This document shows, one piece after another, positions 53,734 to 62,666 of a stretch of DNA of 64,000 bases. How positions within the stretch are numbered: the stretch's first letter is position 1; each line of letters begins with the position of its first letter. A program made the translations under genes and the position numbers. Source of the DNA: Actinomycetales bacterium (GTDB lineage: Bacteria > Actinomycetota > Actinomycetes > Actinomycetales > Dermatophilaceae); NCBI GenBank assembly GCA_016715285.1, contig JADKAO010000007.1, positions 186,001-250,000 on the forward strand, given 5' to 3'. Below the pieces are notes generated by a model. The model saw nothing but the letters and a program-made list of their open reading frames with translations. It did no database searches and was not told the origin of the DNA.

Positions 53734-54957
53734 ATGGCATCAGCCAGTGTCACTGCCCTCAAAGCCGTAAAAACTGTTGCGGCGATCGCGTGCGCGACAG
53801 TTTTGGTGGCAGCTTGCACGACGACGTCGACTGGGCCGACGCCGACGACGCCGAGCGGTGGACCCGCTGCGGAGCAGGCCGCACTTGTCGTCGTTGACAG
53901 TGGTTTGACTTCGGTCAAGGCCAAGGCGCTGCCAGCGGTCTGCAACGGCGTGACCGCGCCTGAGCGGGCTGTGACCACGACTCAACCGCTCACCGTGCCG
54001 GTCGCGACCACGGCGGTCATACCCAGTGGTCACCGCTTCACGATGTGTGCGCCGGAGGCGTATCAACCCGCGGCGCCGGCGCCCAACGGTCGAACTGCCG
54101 TCAAGGTGCGGATGTATTACACGAATCCCGGTCCGGCTCCCAAGTTCCTGTCGGACCTCACCCGCCCGCTGTTCTACGTCGGAGGGGATCTGGTTAAGCC
54201 CTCGGTGATTGAGGGCGAATTCGGGGTCAAGAGCCTGTCGTCGGCGCAAGTATTGCCGGGGGAGACCGCAACCTGGCAGGTGGCGTATGCCGTCCCGTCG
54301 GAGAAGGTCGTCTATATGCCGTTCGTCTTCGAGGGGTATCAGACGAGTATCGAGTTCCCGATGCCAGCTGCTGGCACTCCGCCACAGGTTCAGCCTCAGC
54401 TGCCAGCCGCGACGCCTCTCACGACTCCTGCGACCCTGCCTGCGTTAGAGCCGGGGATGACATTGAGTCCTGGCCACACGGGTGTGATCGAGGGGGATAT
54501 TCCCCACACGTGTGGGGGAAAGGCGACGGGGATTAGCCATCCCATCGAGGAGAAACAAGACGACCTCAAGGTCATTCCGCCCGGAGACTCGGGCCAGTTT
54601 AGGGACTCCTATCGAGTGACCCTCTGCCCGGGTGTGCCGTATCAGCCGAGCCCTGCGGTGTTCCCGAAGGGCGACTACGACTACCGGTTGTTCACGGCAT
54701 ACCTGACGCTGGCGAAGGGGAAGATTCCGGTTCAACCCGCGGGACTCTTCTTCCTTGTGTCCGACGCGCAGGGAAAGGTCATCGCCCAGCCGGTCGGTCG
54801 GGTCCTGGATCCGACCGTCGTGGCGTACGCAGACCGAACCACGTACATGACCGGCAAGACCATGATGTGGACGTTCGCGGTGGCCTATCCCAAGGCGGGC
54901 GGCCCCTACTTCTTGCGGACCACGGCCTTCATCCCCGCGATGTGGCGACTGAGCTGA
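53734..54957 (+). CDS. Lipoprotein B, paralogue of the preceding gene
   Basis: 407 residues. Signal peptide MASASVTALKAVKTVAAIAC with lipobox VAAC, then a Thr/Pro/Gly linker. The mature part follows lipoprotein A along its length: VCNGVTAPERAV, FTMCAPEAYQPAAP, VKVRMYYTNPGPAP, LPGETATWQVAYAVP, LEPGMTLSPGHTGVIEGDIPHTC and FPKGDYDYRLFTAY. Four conserved Cys suggest disulphides. Function unknown: surface-exposed, no enzymatic motif seen. Its own promoter TAGCCT (53721-53726) ends 7 bases before ATG. The long frame joining it to gene A is a frameshift artefact or real fusion. Confidence 0.8.
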   Translation: MASASVTALKAVKTVAAIACATVLVAACTTTSTGPTPTTPSGGPAAEQAALVVVDSGLTSVKAKALPAVCNGVTAPERAVTTTQPLTVPVATTAVIPSGHRFTMCAPEAYQPAAPAPNGRTAVKVRMYYTNPGPAPKFLSDLTRPLFYVGGDLVKPSVIEGEFGVKSLSSAQVLPGETATWQVAYAVPSEKVVYMPFVFEGYQTSIEFPMPAAGTPPQVQPQLPAATPLTTPATLPALEPGMTLSPGHTGVIEGDIPHTCGGKATGISHPIEEKQDDLKVIPPGDSGQFRDSYRVTLCPGVPYQPSPAVFPKGDYDYRLFTAYLTLAKGKIPVQPAGLFFLVSDAQGKVIAQPVGRVLDPTVVAYADRTTYMTGKTMMWTFAVAYPKAGGPYFLRTTAFIPAMWRLS

Positions 54958-55026
54958 GCCACGATGCTGCACCACAGGTCGGGTTCACCTATGCGTGCAT
55001 CAGCCCAGTAACGGCATACTCGTCTG

Positions 55027-55701
55027 ATGGGCCTTGACGCACCAACTGGGACTTTCGCACAGCTGTGCGACGAACTCGTCGACCTACCTATCGAACACAC
55101 CGACCTCGCATATGAGGGCATGGTGTGGAACGTCCGGCGCGATCGCGTCAACCTCGGCGCCGCCGGGTCCGTCACCCGCGAATACCTCGAGCACACCGGC
55201 GCTGTCCTCGTGGTTGCGCTTCGAGAAGCCGCGGATTCACCGGAGGGCACCGACGACATTCTGCTCATCCGGCAATACCGGCACCCAGTGCGGTCATTCC
55301 TGTGGGAGTTGCCTGCGGGCCTGCTCGACCTCGCGGGCGAACCACCCTGGGAGGCCGCTGCCCGCGAACTCGCCGAGGAGGCTGACCTCATCGCTGGCAG
55401 GTGGCATGTCTTGGCCGACTCCTATGCCTCGCCGGGTGGCATGACCGAGGTCATCCGCATCTACCTCGCCCGCGACCTCACCTCCGCTGCGCTCACCCAC
55501 GCGCGCGAAGGCGAGGAAGCCGGGATCCGTCCGCTCTGGGTCCCACTCGACGCCGCGTATGCCGCGGTGCTGGCTGGGCGCGTCCACAACGCGGGCGCGA
55601 TGATCGGGATTCTGGCGGCGTGGGGGAGTAGGGCGTTGGCGTGGGAGACCCTTCGCCCGGCCGATGCCCCTTGGCCCGAGCACCCGGCATACCGGATCTG
55701 A
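55027..55701 (+). CDS. ADP-ribose pyrophosphatase-type Nudix hydrolase
   Basis: Cleaves ADP-ribose or similar nucleoside diphosphates. 224 residues. The Nudix box is AGLLDLAGEPPWEAAARELAEEA, with RELAEEA carrying the metal-binding Glu residues; LLIRQYRHPVRSFLWELPAGL precedes it, as in actinobacterial ADPRases. This gene normally follows pyrG; here the lipoprotein pair is between them. No clear ribosome site; CATACT (55015-55020, inside a motif copy) ends 6 bases before ATG and could act as -10. Confidence 0.88.
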   Translation: MGLDAPTGTFAQLCDELVDLPIEHTDLAYEGMVWNVRRDRVNLGAAGSVTREYLEHTGAVLVVALREAADSPEGTDDILLIRQYRHPVRSFLWELPAGLLDLAGEPPWEAAARELAEEADLIAGRWHVLADSYASPGGMTEVIRIYLARDLTSAALTHAREGEEAGIRPLWVPLDAAYAAVLAGRVHNAGAMIGILAAWGSRALAWETLRPADAPWPEHPAYRI

Positions 55702-55730
55702 CGCATTGGACGTGGAGAGGGACTCACACC

Positions 55731-56081
55731 ATGGCAGGAACACCCGACGGGCCTCAGCCGAATGCCGCGACACCGCCGCCTGAGCCTTTCATTCGACCAG
55801 AGCGGGGCGTGTGGGGCCAGAATACGCCCACCGCTATGACCAACCCGATCGCGCTCTATATCTGGGGGGCGATCGTGACGATCGGGGGCTTTGTGTTCCC
55901 GTTCATCCTCATCGGGGTCATGCCCGTCAAGGAGACCGGGCCCGTGATCGTTGTGGTGTGCTTTGGCGTTGTCATCGTGGGGCTGGGTCTGCTGACCCTG
56001 TATGCCGGCCGCCGCCGGCAGCAGTGGGAGCAGGAGTACGAACGGGTGATGGGGTACAAACCCGGTCAAGCTCCCCGCTAG
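55731..56081 (+). CDS. Small two-span membrane protein, unknown function
   Basis: 116 residues. A Pro-rich cytoplasmic head, two hydrophobic helices (ALYIWGAIVTIGGFVFPFILIGVM and VIVVVCFGVVIVGLGLLTLYAG) and a charged tail RRRQQWEQEYERVMGYKPG. No family recognised. GGAGAGG lies about 10 bases before ATG. Confidence 0.7.
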   Translation: MAGTPDGPQPNAATPPPEPFIRPERGVWGQNTPTAMTNPIALYIWGAIVTIGGFVFPFILIGVMPVKETGPVIVVVCFGVVIVGLGLLTLYAGRRRQQWEQEYERVMGYKPGQAPR

Positions 56082-56183
56082 CAGCGCCTCCTACACATCC
56101 CAGAGCGCGGTCCCGAATCGCCCACTTCCATGGGCAGGGGAGGAGTGCCGCAAATCCGGTCGAGTCGGTATGCCGTGCCCGCC

Positions 56184-56189
56184 TAAGAT
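56184..56189 (+). promoter_or_regulatory. -10 element TAAGAT of aspS
   Basis: TAAGAT sits about 95 bases before the aspS GTG, so the leader is about 87 bases. A GTATGCCG copy (56168) lies in the spacer region and a CGGCATACC copy (56243) in the leader; these two can pair. Confidence 0.5.
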
Positions 56190-56282
56190 TGGGGGGCCCG
56201 CCACTCGCCCTCCCGGGCGAGGTGAGGCATGCCAGGCACCACGGCATACCCCGATCCACCTGCAGACCCAAAGGACATCACC

Positions 56283-58076
56283 GTGCTTCGCACCCACCAG
56301 GCCGGCGACTTGCGCGCCGACCACGTCGGTCACACCGTCACCCTCACCGGTTGGGTGGCCAAGCGGCGCGATCACGGGGGAGTGGCCTTCGTCGACCTGC
56401 GAGACGCGAGCGGGATTGCTCAGGTGGTGGCGCGCGACGACGTCCTCACGGGGGCGGCGCACGATCTGCGTAACGAGTTTTGCATCAAGGTGACCGGTGA
56501 GGTCGTCGCGAGGTCGGCCGACAATGTCAACGCTGACTTGCCGACCGGGCGGATCGAGGTTGTCGCCAGCGCGATCGAGGTGCTCAACGAGAGTGCCCCG
56601 CTGCCGTTCCAGATCGACGAGCGCACGACCGTGGGTGAGGAGGCCCGGTTGCGGCACCGCTATCTCGACCTGCGCCGCCCTGGCACCCACTCGGCAGGTG
56701 CGGCCATCCGCCTCCGGTCGAAGGTCAACGCAGCCGCCCGCGAGGTGCTGGGGGCGCGTGACTTTGTCGAGATCGAGACCCCGACGTTGACCCGGTCAAC
56801 GCCCGAAGGTGCCCGCGACTTCCTCGTGCCGGCGCGGCTCGCGCCGGGCTCTTGGTACGCCCTGCCGCAGAGCCCGCAGCTGTTCAAGCAACTGCTCATG
56901 GTCGCCGGGATGGAGCGCTACTACCAGATCGCTCGTTGCTATCGCGATGAGGACTTCCGCGCCGACCGGCAGCCGGAGTTCACGCAGCTCGACATCGAGA
57001 TGTCGTTCGTCGACCAGGACGACATCATCGAACTGGGGGAGGCCCTCGTGGCCAACATCTGGCGGCTCATCGGCGTCGACCTGCCGACGCCGTTCCTGCG
57101 GATGTCCTATGCCGAGGCCATGGCACGGTATGGCTCCGACAAGCCGGATCTGCGCTTTGACCTCGAACTCACCGACTGCACGGAGTTTTTCGCCAACACG
57201 CCGTTCCGGGTCTTCCAAGCTGACTATGTCGGCGCTGTCGTCATGCCTGGAGGTGGCTCTCAGCCGCGACGCACCTTCGACGCGTGGCAAGAGTGGGCTA
57301 AGCAGCGGGGCGCTCGCGGGCTCGCCTATGTCACTGTCGGAGACGACGGTGAACTCGGCGGTCCGGTCGCCAAGAACCTCTCGGACGACGAAAAGGCTTC
57401 TCTCGCAGCTCACGTCAGGGCTAAGCCGGGTGACTGTATCTTCTTCGCCGCGGGCGCACCGAAGCCGTCGCGGTCGTTGCTCGGCGCCGCTCGACTGGAG
57501 ATTGGTCGTCGCACCGGCCTCATCGACGAGTCCGCCTGGTCTTTCGTTTGGGTGGTCGACGCCCCGCTGTTCGAACCTGCAGGTGACGCGGTTGCAGCGG
57601 GCGACGTCGCGGTTGGCAGTGGCGCGTGGACAGCTGTGCACCACGCATTCACCTCGCCCAAGGCCGAGTTCCTCGACACCTTCGACACCGACCCTGGCTC
57701 GGCACTCGCCTACGCCTACGACATGGTGTGCAATGGCAACGAAATCGGCGGCGGCTCGATCCGTATCCACCGCCGCGATGTCCAAGAGCGTGTGTTCGCG
57801 GTGATGGGCCTCTCGTCCGAGGAGTCTCAGGAGAAGTTCGGCTTCTTGCTCGATGCCTTCAAGTTCGGCGCGCCGCCCCATGGCGGGATCGCCTTCGGGT
57901 GGGACCGGATCGTGTCGCTGCTCGCAGGCACGGAGTCGATCCGTGATGTCATCGCCTTCCCCAAGTCCGGCGGTGGCTTCGACCCCCTCACGGCTGCGCC
58001 CGCACCGATCACCGCGTCCCAGCGCAAGGAAGCCGGAGTGGACGCTCCTCCGCCCGCACCGGCGCCAGCACCGTAG
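56283..58076 (+). CDS. aspS: Aspartyl-tRNA synthetase
   Basis: Charges tRNA-Asp (in many actinobacteria also tRNA-Asn). 597 residues. N-terminal OB-fold LTGWVAKRRDHGGVAFVDLRD; class II motif 2 YYQIARCYRDEDFRADRQPEFTQLDIEMSF; GAD-domain insert; motif 3 GGIAFGWDRIVSLLAG. The start is GTG 56283, giving the family N-terminus LRTHQAGDLRADHVG, with AAAGGACATC just before; the frame is open 54 bases upstream. The tail is Pro/Ala-rich. Confidence 0.96.
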   Translation: MLRTHQAGDLRADHVGHTVTLTGWVAKRRDHGGVAFVDLRDASGIAQVVARDDVLTGAAHDLRNEFCIKVTGEVVARSADNVNADLPTGRIEVVASAIEVLNESAPLPFQIDERTTVGEEARLRHRYLDLRRPGTHSAGAAIRLRSKVNAAAREVLGARDFVEIETPTLTRSTPEGARDFLVPARLAPGSWYALPQSPQLFKQLLMVAGMERYYQIARCYRDEDFRADRQPEFTQLDIEMSFVDQDDIIELGEALVANIWRLIGVDLPTPFLRMSYAEAMARYGSDKPDLRFDLELTDCTEFFANTPFRVFQADYVGAVVMPGGGSQPRRTFDAWQEWAKQRGARGLAYVTVGDDGELGGPVAKNLSDDEKASLAAHVRAKPGDCIFFAAGAPKPSRSLLGAARLEIGRRTGLIDESAWSFVWVVDAPLFEPAGDAVAAGDVAVGSGAWTAVHHAFTSPKAEFLDTFDTDPGSALAYAYDMVCNGNEIGGGSIRIHRRDVQERVFAVMGLSSEESQEKFGFLLDAFKFGAPPHGGIAFGWDRIVSLLAGTESIRDVIAFPKSGGGFDPLTAAPAPITASQRKEAGVDAPPPAPAPAP

Positions 58077-58086
58077 CCACACCCCG

Positions 58087-58116
58087 AAGGGGCGCCTCTT
58101 GAGGGGGCGCCCCTTT
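58087..58116. terminator. Bidirectional intrinsic terminator
   Basis: Stem AAGGGGCGCC/GGCGCCCCTT with an 8-base loop followed by TTC, between the converging aspS and MMPL genes. It serves both. Confidence 0.8.
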
Positions 58117-58149
58117 CGGCAGCCAAGCCCGATATTCGCGGACGGCCGC

Positions 58150-60354
58150 CTATTCCTCGATGCCGTGCAGGCTGTGCCAGCGGCGGAGGGGAGCCGGCGC
58201 CCACCAGTTCCACTTGCCCAGGATCGTCATCGTCGCGGGGACGAGGAGCATCCGAACGATCGACGCGTCGAGTAGGACGGCGGCGGTCAACGCGAGACCC
58301 ATCTGCTTGATCACGAGCATCTTCCCCGCGATGAAACCCGCGAAGACGATCATCACGAGCAATGCAGCGGAGGAAATGATGCGCCCAGACCGCTGCAATC
58401 CCAGCTCGACGGCGCGGTCGTTGTCATGCCCGTTGTGGTGATAGAGCTCGGCAATCCGGGAGATGAGGAAGAGTTCATAGTCCATCGCCAGGCCGAACCC
58501 AAAGGTCAGCGCGAGCGGCGGAATGAGCGATTCGATTCCACCCGTCGACGTAAACCCCAACAGACCTTCCAGGTGACCGTTCTGGAAGATCCAGGTCGCG
58601 ACACCGAGCGAGGCCCCCAGCGACAGGACGTTGAGGATGAGCGCCTTCGTCGGGATGACGACCGATCCGGTCATGAGGAATAGCAGCGCGAAGGTTGCGA
58701 TCACGATGAGCGCTGCGGCGTAAGGCGCCCGCACGGCGAGCGAGTGCACGAAGTCCGAGAGCCCCGCAGCCTGACCGCCCACCCAGGACTCGTATGCCGG
58801 TCGGTGCGCGCGCAGTGCATCGACGACGTCCCGAGCAGGATCGCCCAGCGGCGCACCATCCGTGCGGACAGACACCGCGGCATACTCCGACCCAAGCGGG
58901 CGGACGGTGACGGACAGCACCCCAGGCAACCCGCGAACGACGGAGTCGGCGTATGCCGTGGCCTCCGCGACGCTTGTCTTGCCCACCACCGTCGCAGCCG
59001 GTGCGGAGATCAACGGATAGTCCGCTCCGAGTCGGTCAAAGAAGTCTCGCTGGCTCGTCCCGACGGGCATGAGCTGGTGACCAGACGAGGTGAGGCGCAT
59101 GGACAGCGTTGGCCACGCCAGGCCCACGAGCAGCGCCACACCGCCGATGATGACGAGCCAGGGGCGACGATGCACGCCGCGTGCCAACCGCGAGAAGACG
59201 CCATCATCCGGCGCCGCTTCGGTGCCTCGGGACAACAGCCGATGGGCGCCGAGCGCACAGAGCGCCGGCACCAGGGTGAGGCCGACGACCATCGCGATGA
59301 GGACCACCGACACCCCGGCGGCCCCGATGGCCCGGATGATTTGGGCCTCAAAAACCAACAGACCCGAAAGCGAGATCGCAACTGTGAGGCCCGAGAAGAA
59401 CACGGTCCGGCCTGCTGTGGCGACCGTGCGACCGATGGCTGCCTCGATGTCGGAGTGGTCGAGCTCGGCGGCTGGTCTCCCGCCCGCTCGAGCACGCAGC
59501 TCCTCGCGAGCTCGACTCACGATGAGCAGGCCGTAGTCGATGCACAGCGCGAGGCCAAGGAGTGTGACCACGTTGACGACCGACACGTCCAGGTCCATAA
59601 AGAACGTGAACCCGTAAAGCGCCGCCAATGCCCCGCCAATCGAGACGACGGCGCCGATGATCGGCATTCCGGCTGCGATGAATCCACCAAAGACGACGAC
59701 CATCACGATGAAGCTCAACGGCAGCGCGATGCCCTCACCGGCCCGCAGATCGACCTCGACCTGGTGGAGAATCTCGCCGAGCAAGAGATTACCCCCGCCA
59801 ATCGACGTCGTCGCGCCAGGAGGCAGCTGGCTGGCGAGGCGCTCGTAGACCCCCCGCACCTTCGCTTCGGTCAACGCCGTTGCAGCCTTGTCCAAGCCCG
59901 GATCAAGCGTCGCCAGCATCAAGAAACCGTTGCCGCTCTTCGCGACCAAGGCGACCGCCTGCGGATCCTGTGCGCCTTGCGGGAACACGAATGGATTGAC
60001 CGCGGTATTCACTCCAGGCACCGCCATGACGTCCTTGGCGGCGAGACCGGCGGCTTGCGCGACCGCAGGCGAGTTGAGGTCGACGCCGATCACTTCGAGC
60101 ATGAGGCTCGAGCTCGTGGGCTCGAATCGCTCCACGAGCGTCCGCGCAGACTGGGCCTCGCCACCGACGGTCGGGTCGCCGGAATGCATCCGGGAAAAGA
60201 GTGAACCGCCACCGCCGACCCCCGCGAGGGCAACTGCAAACGCGATCGCCGTTAACGCCAGCCACGCCAGCGCGAAACGCCAGGGATGCCTGACCTGCGC
60301 GGCACCGAGGCGAGTGAGACGGGTGTCATCGAGTGTGGGGGGAGTGCGGGTCAC
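58150..60354 (-). CDS. MMPL-family (RND) membrane transporter
   Basis: Large exporter of the mycobacterial MmpL group, often moving lipids or drugs. About 734 residues from GTG 60354. Two halves each have a lone helix, a big extracellular loop (residues about 50-200 and 430-560) and a five-helix cluster. Family motifs: LLGLALCIDYGLLIVSRARE in the first half and TFGFGLAMDYELFLISRIAE in the second, each holding the Asp-Tyr pair of the proton relay. The frame is open further upstream but only this start is consistent with the N-terminus. Divergent from rarA. Confidence 0.92.
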   Translation of the reverse strand: MTRTPPTLDDTRLTRLGAAQVRHPWRFALAWLALTAIAFAVALAGVGGGGSLFSRMHSGDPTVGGEAQSARTLVERFEPTSSSLMLEVIGVDLNSPAVAQAAGLAAKDVMAVPGVNTAVNPFVFPQGAQDPQAVALVAKSGNGFLMLATLDPGLDKAATALTEAKVRGVYERLASQLPPGATTSIGGGNLLLGEILHQVEVDLRAGEGIALPLSFIVMVVVFGGFIAAGMPIIGAVVSIGGALAALYGFTFFMDLDVSVVNVVTLLGLALCIDYGLLIVSRAREELRARAGGRPAAELDHSDIEAAIGRTVATAGRTVFFSGLTVAISLSGLLVFEAQIIRAIGAAGVSVVLIAMVVGLTLVPALCALGAHRLLSRGTEAAPDDGVFSRLARGVHRRPWLVIIGGVALLVGLAWPTLSMRLTSSGHQLMPVGTSQRDFFDRLGADYPLISAPAATVVGKTSVAEATAYADSVVRGLPGVLSVTVRPLGSEYAAVSVRTDGAPLGDPARDVVDALRAHRPAYESWVGGQAAGLSDFVHSLAVRAPYAAALIVIATFALLFLMTGSVVIPTKALILNVLSLGASLGVATWIFQNGHLEGLLGFTSTGGIESLIPPLALTFGFGLAMDYELFLISRIAELYHHNGHDNDRAVELGLQRSGRIISSAALLVMIVFAGFIAGKMLVIKQMGLALTAAVLLDASIVRMLLVPATMTILGKWNWWAPAPLRRWHSLHGIEE

Positions 60355-60360
60355 ACGGGA

Positions 60361-60366
60361 TAGCCT
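60361..60366 (+). promoter_or_regulatory. -10 element TAGCCT of rarA
   Basis: TAGCCT ends 6 bases before GTG 60373 of rarA, in the 18-base divergent gap from the MMPL gene. Confidence 0.45.
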
Positions 60367-60372
60367 GCCACC

Positions 60373-61863
60373 GTGAACGCGGGCTTCAGCCGCGTCAAGG
60401 GAGGAGCGATGAGTCGCGTGGATCACGCTGACCTCTTCTCACCGGCTTCCGGGTCGCCCGAGGACACCATCAGGGGGTATGCCGCGCTGGCACCGCTCGC
60501 GGTGCGGATGCGTCCGCGGACGATTGACGACGTCCGAGGGCAGGCAGCTGTACTCCGGCAAGGCAGCCCCCTGCGCCGACTCGTCGCGGGGTCAGCCGGC
60601 GCCGTCGGCCCCATGTCGGCGATCCTCTGGGGCCCGCCCGGCACCGGCAAGACGACGCTCGCCCACCTGGTCGCGACCGCTGCCGGGAGACGGTTCGTCG
60701 AGTTGTCGGCCGTCACAGCCGGGGTCAAAGACGTCCGCGAAGTCATCGCGACCGCCAAGCGGGAACGCGACCTCTACGGCCGGCATACCGTGCTCTTCCT
60801 CGACGAGATCCACCGGTTCAGCAAGGCGCAACAGGACGCCCTCCTGCCTGCAGTGGAAAACCGTCTCGTCATCCTCGTCGCGGCCACGACCGAGAACCCC
60901 TCCTTCAGCGTCATTGCGCCTCTGCTGTCGCGCTCGGTTCTCATCACCCTCGTGCCGCTCGGTGATGACGATGTCGCCGCGGTGATCGAGCGGGCGCTCA
61001 CCGCCCCAGAGGGACTCGATGGCAAGTTCGCCCTCGCCGATGACGCTCGTGCGCACCTCGTTCGGATCGCCGGAGGTGACGCGCGCCGGTCCCTCACCTC
61101 GCTGGAGGCTGCGGCTGGGGTAGCGCTCGACGACGTGGCGATCGGCGCTGGAATGAGCGAGGACAGCGCCACGGCCGAGCCGACGCCGATCACGCTGGCC
61201 CACGTCGAACAAGCGGTAGCCCAAGCAGCCGTCCGCTATGACCGGTCAGGCGACCAGCACTACGACGTCGCGAGCGCGCTCATCAAGTCGATGCGAGGTA
61301 GTGATGTCGATGCCGCCCTGCACTATTTGGCGCGGATGATCGAGGCGGGGGAGGACCCTCGGTTTATCGCGCGGCGCGTCGTCATCGCGGCGAGTGAGGA
61401 CGTCGGGATGGCGGACCCCACTGCCTTGCAGACTGCTGTCGCGGCAATGCACGCGGTCGCCCAGATCGGGATGCCCGAGGCGCGGATCATCCTGGGCCAG
61501 GCGGTCGTCCACGTCGCGATTGCACCCAAGTCCAACGCGGCATACCTCGGCATAAACGCGGCGATCGCGGACGTCAGGGCTGGGCGCGGCGGTCCCGTCC
61601 CCGTCCCGCTCCGCGGCAGCGGGTATGCCGGTGCCGACCGGATCTCAGCGGCGAGCGCGGCCGCCGCGGGCACGGGTCGCGAGGCCTATCGCTATGCGCA
61701 CGATGACCCCGCGGGCGTGGTCGATCAGCAGTACCTCCCCGACGGGTTGCTCGATGCCGATTACTACCATCCGACCGACCGCGGGTTTGAGGAGCGGCTC
61801 AAGCCGCGCTGGGCGTGGCTGCGATCAGTCATTCGAGGCACGGCGAAATCCCAGGGTGAATGA
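60373..61863 (+). CDS. rarA: Replication-associated recombination protein A (RarA/MgsA, AAA+ ATPase)
   Basis: Acts at stalled forks. Walker A GPPGTGKTT at residues 87-95, sensor region VLFLDEIHRFSKAQQDALLPAVE (Walker B and fork-protein helix), VAATTENPSFSVIAPLLSR and the C-terminal domain with SALIKSMRGSDVDAALHYLARM and RYAHDDPAGVVDQQYLPD. GTG 60373 suits a leaderless transcript. The in-frame ATG 60409 follows AAGGGAGGAG and removes 12 residues, so the start is not settled. Confidence 0.93.
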   Translation: MNAGFSRVKGGAMSRVDHADLFSPASGSPEDTIRGYAALAPLAVRMRPRTIDDVRGQAAVLRQGSPLRRLVAGSAGAVGPMSAILWGPPGTGKTTLAHLVATAAGRRFVELSAVTAGVKDVREVIATAKRERDLYGRHTVLFLDEIHRFSKAQQDALLPAVENRLVILVAATTENPSFSVIAPLLSRSVLITLVPLGDDDVAAVIERALTAPEGLDGKFALADDARAHLVRIAGGDARRSLTSLEAAAGVALDDVAIGAGMSEDSATAEPTPITLAHVEQAVAQAAVRYDRSGDQHYDVASALIKSMRGSDVDAALHYLARMIEAGEDPRFIARRVVIAASEDVGMADPTALQTAVAAMHAVAQIGMPEARIILGQAVVHVAIAPKSNAAYLGINAAIADVRAGRGGPVPVPLRGSGYAGADRISAASAAAAGTGREAYRYAHDDPAGVVDQQYLPDGLLDADYYHPTDRGFEERLKPRWAWLRSVIRGTAKSQGE

Positions 61864-61875
61864 AAGGGCGTCGGC

Positions 61876-61881
61876 TAGGGT
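61876..61881 (+). promoter_or_regulatory. -10 element TAGGGT, leaderless
   Basis: TAGGGT ends 6 bases before GTG 61888 of the DUF948-like gene. Confidence 0.5.
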
Positions 61882-61887
61882 GAGCCG

Positions 61888-62292
61888 GTGAGTTTCGCGC
61901 AGATCACCCTTGGCGATATTGCGGGCGCCATCGCAGCGCTCGCCTTCGCCTATCTCGTGTGGCGGCTCGGCTCGGTCATCGGCAAGGCCGGTGAGATCCT
62001 CGACGAGACCCGCATCGGGGTCAAAGGCTTGGCCGACGGCAGCGTGCCATTGCTCGGCGAGGTCACCAATACCGTTGCCTCGACCAACCAACAGCTCGCG
62101 CGTCTCGACACGGTCACCACGCATCTCGCGCACGTGAGCGCGAATATCAGCGCGCTGACCTCCCTGATTGCGGCGACCCTCGGTGGGCCTTTGGTTAAGG
62201 TGGCCGCCTTTACTTATGCTGTTCGCAAGGCATTTGCCGGGCAGCGAACGGAGCCCTCCCCGGCGAACCCCAGAGGCGAACACCGTGGGTGA
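61888..62292 (+). CDS. DUF948-like membrane protein
   Basis: 134 residues. N-terminal membrane span (LGDIAGAIAALAFAYLVW) followed by a heptad-rich helix (VIGKAGEILDETRIGVKGLADGSVPLLGEVTNTVASTNQQLARLDTVTTH) as in DUF948 proteins, and a Gly/Arg-rich end. Conserved between rarA and alaS in actinobacteria; function unknown. GTG start is placed by the -10 just upstream. The stop overlaps the next gene. Confidence 0.8.
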   Translation: MSFAQITLGDIAGAIAALAFAYLVWRLGSVIGKAGEILDETRIGVKGLADGSVPLLGEVTNTVASTNQQLARLDTVTTHLAHVSANISALTSLIAATLGGPLVKVAAFTYAVRKAFAGQRTEPSPANPRGEHRG

Positions 62293-62554
62293 CTCGGGTT
62301 CATCTGTCACCAACCGGCAGTGGCACCTCTCCCCTGGACGTTTCTGGCGTGACCTGAGAGAGGGCATGGCCACGCGTGAGGCTCAGTTGCGCGACGCCCT
62401 CGGCCTCGACAGCGACGCCTCCGGCGACACGGACCGCGCCGCTGACGGACCGGCCGACGGACCGGCCGACGGACCGGCCGGCGGGCGTGAGCCACTGAGC
62501 CCGCTGAAGGCGCGAGCGCTGCTCGATGACCCCGCTGGGTGGCGAGCTCCCTAG
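62285..62554 (+). CDS. Small hypothetical protein (89 residues) before alaS
   Basis: GTG start overlapping the previous gene by 8 bases. The first 45 residues look folded (WHLSPGRFWRDLREGMATREAQLRDALGLD). Then three identical ADGP units from a 12-base repeat, GACGGACCGGCC (62444-62479), and a tail (LSPLKARALLDDPAGWRAP). No family recognised. Gene order with DUF948 and alaS suggests it is real. Confidence 0.7.
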   Translation: MGDSGSSVTNRQWHLSPGRFWRDLREGMATREAQLRDALGLDSDASGDTDRAADGPADGPADGPAGGREPLSPLKARALLDDPAGWRAP

Positions 62555-62666
62555 TCCGCCAGCGCGGACCACACCCCAGACCGTGACAGCTCCCTGACCC
62601 GACGCCCCCGCCCCCGAGTGCCGCACTGGCACGGCATACCCCCGATGTAGCAAGGAACGAACCCAC

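Noticed and set aside
52435..54957. Single 840-residue lipoprotein
   Set aside because: A second promoter, signal peptide and lipobox lie in the middle, and one restored base gives two matching proteins.
58744..60204. 486-codon open frame on the + strand
   Set aside because: Antisense of the MMPL transporter; composition is unlike protein.
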